From: Monosiga brevicollis MX1
Taxonomy: Eukaryota > Opisthokonta > Choanoflagellata > Craspedida > Salpingoecidae
Reading direction: 5' to 3'
Length of the DNA stretch: 56,878 nucleotides
Assembly (NCBI RefSeq): GCF_000002865.3
Contig: NW_001865051.1
Location: forward strand, 223,759-280,636
Shown here piece after piece: positions 31,838 through 42,753 of this stretch (its first letter is position 1; every line of letters starts with the position of its first letter). The position numbers were made by a program, and so were the translations under genes. Below the pieces are notes generated by a model. That model saw only the letters and a list, made by a program, of their open reading frames with translations, did not search any database and was not told where the DNA came from.

Positions 31838-33108
31838 ATGTCGACACAGGAGGAGCCCGTGACGGAGGTGCCGCCCGAGGCGGTTGAGGGCGATGAGGAG
31901 GAAGAGGAGGAGATTCCGGCTCCTGATCCCATCCAAGTGGACTATTGCAACAGTGCGTCTCGACTTGTGTGCACGGCGTGCCTTGTCCCGCCAGATATTC
32001 ATTCGCTGTGTGATGATATGCCGATGTTCTTGTCACACCCCTCCATCTCAAATGAACTTGCCTGGTTTGGTGTTGCTTGTGGTCTGTTTTGGGGGTTGGC
32101 AGTTTGTACCATGCCGTACGAGTATTGCGAGTTCAGTGCCACCAAGAAGAAATGCCTTTCTGCCCTTACGGAAAAGAACATGAACCTTTTTATCAAGCTC
32201 TATGGTGATTGTAAGTGCCGTTGATCTCTGCACTCCGGGCTGGATGGACAGGCTGTCTTCGTATCTCGCTATTCCCCGCTCCCCTTCTGCACCTGGATCA
32301 TTTCTCCTTTGACATCCGACCCCCGGTGCATTCATCCTCAGTGAATGTCGAGGAGATGGCCGAGGACAAGAAGAAAGGTACGTCTTAATGCCATCAATCT
32401 TTGTCTTCACCCATTCGATCCAGGTTGTCCACGTGCTAGTGTACACTTACCTCACGCTTGGATGGGCCTGCCAGGTGCTGGTCCAGCTGCCGATGGCAAG
32501 AAGGGCAAGGGCGCAGTGAGTTGATCAGTGCCCACGCAGTCGTAGGAAAAGCTTGAAACGAGCGAGGGTGCCCGGGCCTCACACGTTCCTCCCCCTCATG
32601 TCAGGATGTTAAGAAGATTATCGTGACGCGTTCCACCCGCAACAAAAAGAAATTTGTGACGTCCATCACTGGTCTCAAGGCCTATGGTGCGTCACATTGC
32701 CCGAGCTTGGTCCAAACCCCTTGGTCCAGGATCTTGACTCCGCTTTGTTGCTACAGCCCATTCACTGTTGCCATGCTAACCCAATTGCTTCGCCCCCTCA
32801 TTTGTAAAGGTTTGAACCTCAAGCAAGTCAGCAAGGCCATGTCAGGCCGCTTTGCAGCCTCGAGCAGCGTTATGGGCGAGGACGAAGTCTTGGTCCAAGG
32901 TGACTTGACGGACGATATTGAGGATTTCATCGCCGACAAGTGGCCCGAGGTATTGATTCAGACCCCCCAACGGCCCAATTATTGTCTTTTCGCCTTTGGT
33001 GATTCTAATTTTCTTTCGTCTTCTTCCCCCTGTCCCTTTTCTCGCTCCCCCTTCTTCTTCTTCTTGCAGATTGATGAAGACGCGATCGAGATTGTCATGA
33101 AGAAGTAA
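31838..33108 (+). CDS. DENR: Density-regulated protein DENR (SUI1 domain)
   Basis: Seven exons: 31838-31952, 32103-32210, 32342-32377, 32475-32515, 32605-32686, 32810-32949 and 33070-33108. They sum to 561 nt (186 aa; the human protein has 198). An acidic N-terminus is followed by the zinc-binding-like segment VDYCNICTMPYEYCEF (human YCGVCSLPTEYCEY), a Lys/Gly-rich linker, then a SUI1/eIF1-like domain with VTRSTRNKKKFVTSITGL and GEDEVLVQGDLTDDIEDFI. With its partner MCTS1, DENR promotes re-initiation and recycling of 40S subunits. The family identity is clear, though the core RNA-contact residues cannot be checked without a structure. Confidence 0.93.
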
Positions 33109-33462
33109 CCACATACTCTGATGCAGAGCCTCGGAGTGTAAGTGCCACGTTTGAGACCCCGCGATTCCAAGGCATCCGCCATTGTGATGAGGTCGTCGAG
33201 TGCCACAAACAAAGGAAAAAAAAATTAAAACACTTCCAGTGATCAGACCAGGCCCATCGTGTTTTTCTTTGGTTCAAGACAATAGCAGTCGGCTGGAAAG
33301 ATGCAGCAATCCACAATCAGCTTTCGTGATCGTTCCACGTCAATTTGGTTCCATTTCCTCACCAAAGAAAAAAGAAAGAAAGAATAGAAGCACCGTCTCA
33401 AGAAATGCAGCCCAAACCCGCATCTAAAAATGTTGGCAGTGCCCGCCCACCTATCACTTAGT
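33109..33462. other. Convergent spacer DENR / SF3B1
   Basis: 3' untranslated regions of two converging genes. A-rich runs near 33218-33230 and 33363-33390. No gene seen. Confidence 0.4.
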
Positions 33463-36400
33463 CTACATGACATATTCCAGCTCGGCACGGCGATAGGTGT
33501 TGGTTTCGTCGTTATGGATGGTCGGGTAGTGCGCCACCAGCGAGTCTTGCGCTCCAATGTATAGATTGTTGTAGATCTTCCAGTACACGTTGCGCACCTT
33601 GCGAGCTGGGTGATAGAGACCCTGCAATGTGTAGCTCAAGATCTTGTTGGGACCCAGCGACACGCGCATACCGCCAATTGCATCCATAACGGCGCCAATC
33701 ACGTGCGGCGATGTCTACATGAAAGGAAAAAAAGGGTGGGGGGCAAGTCACCGCAAGAGTCAGCAAAAATGGTCCAAAATCTTCTTCACATTTGAGATAT
33801 TGACAAACATGACTCGACAAGCACAACTCGACAAGCACAAGACAAAGAATAAAATCAACAAAAGAATCAAAAGAATGAACATCCGGCAGCCATGCCAGGC
33901 CGTTGGAGCCCGAATTCGAAGACTAGACAAGGCGACTCACCTCGAAAATGTTAGGCCAGACATAATTGAGCAAGTGAATCAGGGCATCTTCATTGCCAAA
34001 GCCGTACACGCCCAGGGACATGTGCTTGATGACGGAGGCAGCGGTTTGTCGATGTACGGGATCACGATCCATCAGTGCATCCTCCAACATGGGCGTGACA
34101 GCGTAAATGTAGTCCTTACCCATCTCTCCAATGTACTCAAATACGAAGGAAAGTGATTTGAGCACGCCGTTACGCACGTTGAGCTCCGGAACGCGGTACT
34201 CGTTCATCAAGCCTGGCAGGACGGTAAAGGGCGCACAGGTCTCGGCTACAATGGCAATGGCCACCGTCGTGCAAACGCGGTTCTGACGCTCCTGAACCTT
34301 GAGGTTATTGAGCAAAGTGGCCAAAACGTCCTGAGGGCCGATGGCCTTGGCAATATAACCAAACGTGTTGACGGTGGCGCGACGAATCGCTTTCTTGTGC
34401 GCCTTGAGCAGCTCGAGCAGCTCAAAGCAGATACGCATCCACTCCTTGGAGGAGACGGCCTCGGCACCACGATCGGCGATACGACCCACCAAATCAATAC
34501 AGTTCTCTTGCACCTTCTCGTGACGATTCTTCAAGATGGGGGTTAGGCGCGGCAGCAGATCCTTGATGGGAGGCTTCATCCGCTCCATGCCCACAACGCT
34601 CACAATGGCCTTGAGGCCGCCAAGAATGGAGCCGAGGACCTCGGGATATTCCTCACCCAGGTACTCGTACAACACAACACCCAGCTGGTTCAGCAGTTGC
34701 TCCTCGTCGCACTTTTTCATCACCACTGCAATCCGCGATACCAGGTCAGCAGCCTGCTGGCGTACCTTGGCTGACTTGTTGTTCAGACGCCATAGAATGG
34801 TACCGGCAATCTGCGTGAGGTAGCTCTTAACGCGCGTGCCCAGGGCATTGACTACAGCGCCAAAGCCGTTTAGCATAACGCGGTCCTCCGTCACCTGCTC
34901 CTGGAAGGCGTAGAGGATGCCATCCATCAGCCGCTCCTCCAAGCCCGAGTCAATGTCGTCCGCACCGAGGTTGCTAAGAGTCAGGTCGACCGTCTCCAAC
35001 ACCATCTTACGGTAGACCTCACTGTCGTCCTTGAGATCGTCCACAAGGCGCTCGACAATGTCGCGAGCACCAACCTTGTTGGCCAGCTCAACAGTCGTGT
35101 CCACGAGCTCGCGGTAGTTGCGCTGGTCCAATGCCATGCGCTGGTTCCAAAAGTGCTTGAAAAAATGGGGCAAAATGTCCGAACGGATGTAAGCTGCCGT
35201 CACGCCGTCCGTCGCACAACACTGCTTGACCACCTTGAGCACAATCTTCTTCATCTCTTCATCGGGCGACTGAAACTCACGCACAAGGATGACCATGACT
35301 TCACGGGTATAATAACCCGCTGTTTCGGCATCCATGAGTGGAATGATGTAGCCAATGGCCTTGAGGAAGGCAGCCAAGCCCTTGCCACGATGCTCGCGGA
35401 TACCTTGCCAGAGGGGAATCAAGACACTATCAAAGGACTCGATACCGTAGGGCGTGGCCGCTTCGGCCAGGGCGGCCAGGGAAAGGGCTGTGATGGTGCG
35501 GACCTTTTGCTGCTCGTCCGTGAGGCCGTGCTGAATGATGGCAACCAAGTTGCGGAGGTGGGGCAAGATGGCACAACCCATGAGGATGGCAATTTGCTGC
35601 ACAATCTTGATGCCTGTGTGGCGGGCCTGCCATGACTTTTTGCTGCGGCAAACAGCCTTCAAGAAGGGCAGCAGCGAGGGGATACCAAGGGCCGAGGCCA
35701 CGACGGCAAAGGCACGCGCAGTCGTGTTGCGAACGTATTCATCCATGTCATCGATATCCGGGCGCATGGTGGAGATCATGGTGGCAAGGCCGGCAGCCTT
35801 GGCCAAGTTGGAAATGATTTCACGGCCCTCCACACGCGCGTAATAATCCTTATCAATCAGCAGGGGTTCAATCACGACGAGGATTTTGTGTACATAGGGA
35901 CGCACAAGGTCATCGAGCTTGTAGAGCACGCGATCAATGACCTTGACCAACAAGTGACGCTCCTGGTCTTCCAGCGTGGGAGCCATGAGCAGGGGAAGGA
36001 TCTGGTTGAAGAGGGGGCCCGGGCCAAATTCGCGCGCCTTGTCTGAAATCTGGCGCAGGGCCGTCTTACGCATGGGCGGTGTGCCGTTCTTCACCTTGAG
36101 CAGGAGCTTCATAATGCGGCGCTCGTTGAGGGTATCCACGTCCAGCTGGCTCTCATCCACGTCCTCCATGAGCTTGGCAAAATGCTGCTCATCCTCAGGC
36201 TTGAGGGCGGGCAAAGAATCGTCGTTCAGTGTTGTCACGCCAAAGCGGCTCTTGTCGTGGTCTTCCAACTGCATTTCAAAGCCCTGATCACCGGCCATGG
36301 GCGTAGGCGTGGCACTGAGGAGGCGCGAGGGCGTGTTGATCGGACGGTAGGACTCGGGTGGATCCAAAATCTTGTACCCATCCGGCGGTAGCAGCGTGTC

Positions 36401-37816
36401 TAGCTCCTGGTCTGACATGGGTCGGTTACGCTCGTCAATATCCTTTGCCACGCGATACGTGTGGACCTGTTCCGGAGTCATGTGCGACATTTGCTCAGCA
36501 GTAAGCGAGGGGGTAGCCATGCCCATGGCTGCTGCCCCCATGGGCGTGGCGCCGTAGTTGACGGGCGTGGCCGCCATCATGCTGCTGTTGGTGGGTGTGC
36601 TGGCGGGCGTCTCATCCCAGCGAGATTTCTTGCGCGTGGGCGTTGCTGTCACACTGCTGGCCGTGCTGCTGGCTGGCGTTTCATCCCAGCGAGATTTCTT
36701 GCGCGTGGGTGTCGGGGCATCCCAGCGAGAGGCTGAGGACGTGGCACCACCGGTGCCCTCGCTGTCATCCCATGCAGCTCCAGAAGTCGCACTCTGTGCC
36801 TGGGACGTGGCAGGTTCATCGTCCCAGCCGGCCGCGCGCTTGGCGGTGTTGGTAGCTGGGCGGGGCGGGGCATCAGCCTGAGTGTCCATTCCACCAGCCG
36901 CGCCACGCTTCTGAGCCTCTTCCGCCTCCTCTTGCTGTTGCTTCTGGAGTTTGCGCAAGAGTTCGTTCTTTTCCTTGGCGATAGCCTGGTCCTGCATCAC
37001 GTCCGAGTATGTGCGAGCATGGGCCGGGGCCTCGTCTTCGGCGAAGGGGTCGGCACGTTCGGGGGAGATGATGCGGTTGTGGCGACGCGCCTGATACTCT
37101 GTCTCACGGTCGGCAATACGCTCACGGCGGTAAGGGGCGAACGGATCCTCCTCTGGGCCTTGCTGGCGCACTTCATCCACCAGAGCCTGGGAGGCAGTAT
37201 ATTGGCGACTGCTCATGCTTACGTCGGTCGACATGCCGACGTCGTCCGTGTCGCCGGCAGGACCAATTGAGCTATCAAAAGCCCCGCTTTTCCCGTAGAC
37301 GTCATCATCGAACTGGCCCGCACCGGATAGCGACACACCCTGCCCGTTACCAGCCCCGTTCTTGCGGGTCATGGCCGCCACCTGAGCCTCAAGCTCTATC
37401 AGGAAGGCAAGAGAAGGCACAAGAGCACCAGATAGGTCAGATGCAAGGCAAAAAAGAAAAAAAAAAAAAAAACCAGCACACGGGAAATAAGCAAGAAAGA
37501 ACAACGAAGGAAGACCCAGTACACCATTGGTTGACAAAGAGCCAAAGCCAATGGGCACACGTCAGACATCGAGCCCATCCACAGCCATCGGACCGCACGG
37601 ACGGCCCAGTGCCAGCCGACCACCTCAACGTGCGTCGACGATGTACCCCTTCCTTCTCCCGCCTCTCCACTCTTTCAGAGCCCCCAAAAACATCTGCTAC
37701 CACAGTTGCCCCTAAACCAACAACATCACTCACGCAACACCATCCCTGCAAGCCTGCCTTCCTCCTCCCCCCGCACACCCGGGTCACGCACCTTCACGGG
37801 TTTGTGGTGCCGCCAT
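33463..37816 (-). CDS. SF3B1: Splicing factor 3B subunit 1 (SF3b155)
   Basis: Three exons on the minus strand: 37816-37792 (25 nt), 37395-33941 (3455 nt, unusually long for this locus) and 33714-33463. Total 3732 nt (1243 aa; human 1304). The U2 snRNP core protein that clamps the branch-point helix. The N-terminus has short Trp motifs that bind U2AF-homology domains: SRWDAP and two copies of [11 protein letters not shown] within about 70 residues, plus two WDD/WDDS. The C-terminal two thirds is the HEAT superhelix, almost invariant with human. Positions mutated in human leukaemias are wild type here: EYVRNTT (R625), QARHTGIK (H662, K666) and EQQKVRTI (K700). The first exon codes only MAAPQTRE before a GTGCGT donor. 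Confidence 0.96.
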
Positions 37817-37866
37817 GATGTCGGTGAACCAAAAAGTGAGAGAGAGAGAGAGAGACAGAGAGAGTC

Positions 37867-37931
<65 letters not shown>

Positions 37932-37948
37932 AAAGAAAGAGGCGCAAA

Positions 37949-38010
<62 letters not shown>

Positions 38011-38532
38011 AAAGCTGCAGTAAGGGCCGATAATTAGGAATGTGAATTGACCAAGTTTTTGAGCTTTAAATGATACACTTTTGCACAAGTATCCGTTTCA
38101 AATCTCCTTCCCGCGCAAAATTGCGAATCCGCAACGTTTTTGTGACAGAAGCTGAAAAAAAACCCGAAAAACTCGAAAAAAAAAAATTGGAGGTTGGTCG
38201 GGCTCTCCTGTGCTGTCCTGCTCCTGGAAGTCAGACCTCGGGGCAAGGGGGTCTTGGGCATTTGAAATCAGGGGAAGGGGGTTTGCATGAGATGCGCTGG
38301 TTGACACGGTGCTTGATCCTGGTTGGACTGGGTTGCTGAGCTGATGGTGTGCTGCTGCTCGTGTTTAGGACCATTGAGAGCGAGGGCAGGCTGACGACCT
38401 AGTGCCCGGGTGCATTGCAAGTTGAGTGGCGCGACCATGGCCCAGACTTACAGCGCTGGTCGCTAAAGGACGAAAGGACCGGTATCTTGGCCGGGTCTGC
38501 CCGTGAACTGCTGGCTACCCCTATTCGCGACA
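37817..38532. promoter_or_regulatory. Divergent region SF3B1 / kinase-like gene, with long (GA)n
   Basis: About 700 bases. A compound (GA)n tract at 37837-38009 begins only some 20 bases from the SF3B1 start codon, so it lies in or next to its 5' leader. An AT-richer part follows (38030-38200) with A-runs. A short frame opening after a cttacag at about 38447 could be an upstream exon of the kinase-like gene, but I cannot support it. Confidence 0.5.
37837..38009. repeat. Compound (GA)n microsatellite
   Basis: Two long pure GA runs (about 37871-37929 and 37952-38009) and a shorter one, separated by brief interruptions, directly upstream of SF3B1. Confidence 0.96.
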
Positions 38533-41500
38533 ATGACGAGCCGCGCCTCTCTCAGCACATCGACAGGCGGGCGTAGCCGGGCCCCCACAGGCGCCGAACT
38601 CTTGGAAGAGGCTGAAGGCACCATGGAAGAGCTGATCCTGGCCACCTGTATGCATCAAAACGTTGTGCTCACCACTTGCTTGCGCTTGCAAGCCTATCTG
38701 GCTGAAAAGCACGACCGCCAGCGGCGGCGGGATGTCAGCGTGGCGCTCTTTGGCTCAGGCCTGGAGGGTGCTCTGAGTCCCACGCCTTCGGCTTCCAAGC
38801 TGGCTGACCTTTGCACGCAGCTTGACCGCCTGCTTCCCATACGCTATAAGGAGGCCGGCATGCGCCACAAACCCAAGGCTCCCCTCAGCCGCGTGCCATG
38901 GCTCATGCTCGCGAGTCGCAGCAGCTCAGCCCCGCACATACCTGCCTGCGATTGGCATGTGGCTCAACCGGAGACGCTGGTGGTATTGGACGACATCAGT
39001 CCAAGTATTGGGCCGCCAAACGGTGAACTCGAGCAATCCCTTTTACCCCTGGCTGCGCGTTGCGAGGCTCTTGCAGCGTTGGCCCGTGAGCATGGCTCTG
39101 CCTTTCGCCGACTGGGTGCCATCTTTGAGCCACTCCTCCAGCACTACAAGCAATTTGCCAACCTTTGCCGAACCCTGCCCACAAATCCACCAGAAGTCCT
39201 GGTCCCCTTTACACGTAATGAACTTCTCTTGAAGGTACGCCTGCCAGAATCCTCGCCCTGTAGGGCTCCCAATTCCACCCGCACCCGTGCCCCTTCCCCT
39301 AGCGCCAGGCCAGCCTTTCAGTTGCTCACGCAAGCTGCAATGCTCTTCACCGGTATTGGTGATCATGACAGAACCATTCAGACCACGGTCATGTAGACGT
39401 GGCGGATGTGACGGGTGAATTGAGTGGGCGCATGACGCAACGCATGGCGCAGTACCTGCTGCAAGAGGATGAGCTCATGCAGCGCGAAGCCTCCCGAACG
39501 ACTGGAACCCACCGCACCTTCTGCGTAGGTCATCCGCTCATCTCTTCTCACCGCCCATCACTATTGGCGCTCCTCGTCATAGCCCGGTGGTCATCCTGCT
39601 TGTCTCGAACCGCTGTCTTGCTCTTTCTGTCGCTCATGCATCCTGTTGTCTCTTGCAGTTTCGCGGCGTTTTTTATAAGGCCACCGACTGGGAAAACGAG
39701 GGCTCGCTGCGGGTTCCGACCGAATGTGTTGCCGCTGCCATGGCACGCGTCTTGTTTCCCGAGGCCACGCTGATCGCAGACAAGCGTGTGCTCCTTCTAC
39801 GCCGCGTCTCCATGTACCCCCGCCACAACCTCAAGGGCTCACTTCGGCGCAGCCAAGCATTGCTGCAAGCCGTTCATGATCAACAGCAGCGCTTCAACGG
39901 CGAAGGCTCACCTGAACAGCACACCACCAGCCCCTTCCGTCGCAAAGACTTTCTTTTGCAGAGTCCTGAACTGTCGCGTGACATTGATAAGCATCGGCGC
40001 TGGGCCAATCGTGTCGTCCATGCTTCGCGATGTGTACAAGGCCCATTGTTGGGAGACGCCCTGCCCGACCTCTTGCGTACGGAGGCCGACTTGGCCCGCC
40101 ACCACCCAGCCCTGTGCCAGTCCTTCCTCTGGCAACTCTTGACGCTGGCCTCTGACGCCAAGGGCGACAACTTTATTGTCCACGCACCCGATGAGATTAT
40201 CTGCATCGATTATGATCGAGTGCTCGACCCCCCTTACATTGAGCAGCACGATCATCGTCACCGCCTCTCTTTCCGTTCCCTCATCGCCTGTAGTACGGTT
40301 ATCATGCGACGCCCGCTTCCCGACGTCATTCGACGTCAAGTGGCCCGGTGGCGCAACGCAGCGGTCCGCCTCAATGCGCTTGAACGCATTGCCGCCTGTA
40401 ACGGTGAGTTCACCTGAGCAGAAATTCGCTTTGTGCCCGTGTCGTTGGCCAGTCATGGACTGGCCTTTTGCTGCCGTTTTCGTGCCCCGTCCCCTCCATT
40501 TCAATGCGCTCTACTTCGAGAGCTTTAGGCTTTTGCTCATTTCTTTTGTTCTTACAGACTGCGTGCAGACAAATGTGCGGCAAGGCGTGGTCTCGCCTCA
40601 CCTAGCCGAAAGCCTGCAATTGCCGTGCCGCGTACCACGTTGGTACATGCGCTTTCTCAGCCTGGCCTTGCGCCGGTTGGGTCACCTGGACTTTGGCCGC
40701 CCAAATTTATGCTTGGATGATCTCTTTCAAGCTATCCTGCCCACCGCTCAGGGAGCGTACGCCCACATGCGATCAACCGATGACCGCCCAAACGTGGTGC
40801 TGCGCCGTGTGTACGCCAATCCGGAGCGCTACGCTGCGTCCCAGCGACCATGCGTGCTCGAAGAGCTGGGTCTTGTTCTCACAGACGTAGAGCAGGATTG
40901 GACAGCCGCAGATGCCGGCGCCCTCGCACCCCTACCGCTGGACTTGGTTCAAGAGCTGCTTGATGACGTCGGAGCAGCACGTGCCGGTGCCAGCGATGCC
41001 TGGGCCGCAGTTCAGGCGGCCACGTTGCCAGGCATCTTTCCGGCCCTGCTAGCGAGCAAAATTCGATTGCGAGGCGCTGCCTATCATACTCTTCTCCATC
41101 ACCTTTACAACGAGGGCCATCGCCCCACTCCTGCCGTTGTGCAGGTCTTGCATGATAATATGCTGCAGGTTGATGAGAATGGTCGTGCCTTGGCCCACGT
41201 GCTATATGACAAGATCGGACAGGACCCAGCGGGACTGGGCGAGCAGCTGGACATGCTTGTAGCTTATGGGCTCGAGATTGACCAGCTCGACGCCTCCGGG
41301 TTTGTGCTTTTGCATCAGGCACTTGTCCTTGCGCTCACAGGTTGGCATTCGTGCCGTTGTCTCACCTTTCGTGTGCTTGCATGCCTGCCTGTAGCCTGTG
41401 CGCTGTCGAACACGCGCTGGCAGACGGCAACGAGGAAGCAGTGCGCAGTTTCCTCCGGCTCGGCTCGAACGGTGGATCACGCGCCATGCTTTGGCTCAAA

Positions 41501-42604
41501 CGGTTACTGCCAAACATCCAAACAGCGGTGGACGAGGACATTGCCCCTGATGCCGTCTGGATGGATTTGCTTCTGGCTACACGATATCGCAACACGAGTC
41601 TTTTCCTGGAGGTGGCGACTCTTCTCTGCTTACTCAGCGCAGGCCCAGCACCGAGTCAGAGCGCTGTGCTCGAGTCACATGATCAAGTCGACCTGAGCGA
41701 TTTTACCTTTCCCGTGGCTGAGCCGCGCCTCAACCTACAGTTGGAGTGTGAACCTTATAACGAGGAGCGCCATCTGCCTTCACTTGTGTGGGAGGCGATT
41801 GAACAGCAAAGCCAGAGTTGCACGCGGCGATGCTTCTTTCTCGCGGACCAGCGTACCCAGCGCTGGCTTCTTTTGACGGCGCGCTTCGTTGACCATGAGG
41901 CTATGACCGACCCTACCTTGCGCCTGGATCAGTTGGCGGAGGCTCTCAAGCAACTTGAGCGACGTCTCAAGGGCCTTCAGTTCCTGGTGTCAGGACCATT
42001 GGCTGCAGTCGCACCACCCAGCCACCTGCCCGTGTGCCTACCCGAGAGCTTCCTCTCGCAGACAGAAATGCCTATCACGAGCACGGTGCCACGCGGGCCA
42101 CTTACTGCTCTACTTAGCGCCATGGTTGAGTCACGTGTTGGTCGTGAGGCGCTCGATCAGTTGACTGCCTCGCAGCTGACCGCGCTGTTGCGATGTGTGG
42201 ACAAGCCGCTCACGTCTCGGGCACAGGCGGCTCTGTGGGGACGATGCCAAGCGTTGGCAACGGAAATGGTCGATGTTGAGCTCCGGTGCTTTGAGGCCTT
42301 GCCCGCCAAGGAAGTGCAAGCCTTTGTCCGAGATGCCGCAGCGCTGACTTCTTTGAATTTTACGCTTTGTAACGTTCGTGGGAGTCGTGGAACACTGGCA
42401 CTAGACTTTGCCAAGTGTGCTTCCCTGCGACAGTTGACCCTGAGCCAGGCCTCTTGGGTGACCACGCTGCGTCTCTCCCACCTGCCGTCGTATGCAATGG
42501 TAGAGCTTGCCTATCTGGACCGACTGAGCAGCGTGCAATTTTTGCCTGCTTCCGACACGGTGCAAGTTTCCACGCGCGCATGCCCGCGGCTGAAGCTCTC
42601 TTGA
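38533..42604 (+). CDS. Unrecognised 1187-aa protein with atypical kinase-like motifs and LRR-like C-terminus
   Basis: Exons 38533-39234, 39372-39524, 39659-40403, 40558-41340 and 41424-42604 give 3564 nt (1187 aa), closing in phase; the acceptor at 41423 has a poor pyrimidine tract. The N-terminal 280 residues are helical with no known motif. The middle (39659-40403) reads FRGVFYKATDWEN, then VPTECVAAAMARVLFP, then SDAKGDNFIV with IICIDYDRVL. Lys, Glu, Asp/Asn and Asp in that order and spacing recall the PI3K/PI4K/actin-fragmin-kinase/HipA superfamily (K for ATP; DxxxDN catalytic; IDY/F metal site). Further on are ankyrin-like helical pairs (GNEEAVRSFLRLGSNGG) and a C-terminal leucine-rich patch (LTSLNFTLCNV, LRQLTLSQ). 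The family was not named by recognition, so kinase activity is an inference from motif order only. Confidence 0.6.
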
Positions 42605-42703
42605 TCGGTTATGGTAGGCATGGCAGCTTGATGCTAACTGTATTTATTATTCTTGGTGTTACATTTTATCTTGTTTTTGTTTTTGTTATTTTGTTTTTTG
42701 CTT
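42605..42703. other. Spacer up to the gap
   Basis: About 100 bases of T-rich 3' flank of the kinase-like gene (runs of TTTTTG), ending at the unsequenced stretch. Confidence 0.5.
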
Positions 42704-42753
42704 NNNNNNNNNNNNNNNNNNNNNNNNNNNNNNNNNNNNNNNNNNNNNNNNNN
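42704..42753. other. Assembly gap (50 N)
   Basis: Exactly 50 N, a conventional placeholder for a gap of unknown size. It removes the C-terminal coding part of the minus-strand sulfatase, so the true gap must be larger than 50 bases. Confidence 0.97.

Noticed and set aside
38438-38650. Possible upstream exon of the kinase-like gene after the cttacag at about 38447
   Set aside because: The frame it opens (RWSLKDERTGILAG) stops at about 38574 with no convincing donor joining it to the main frame.
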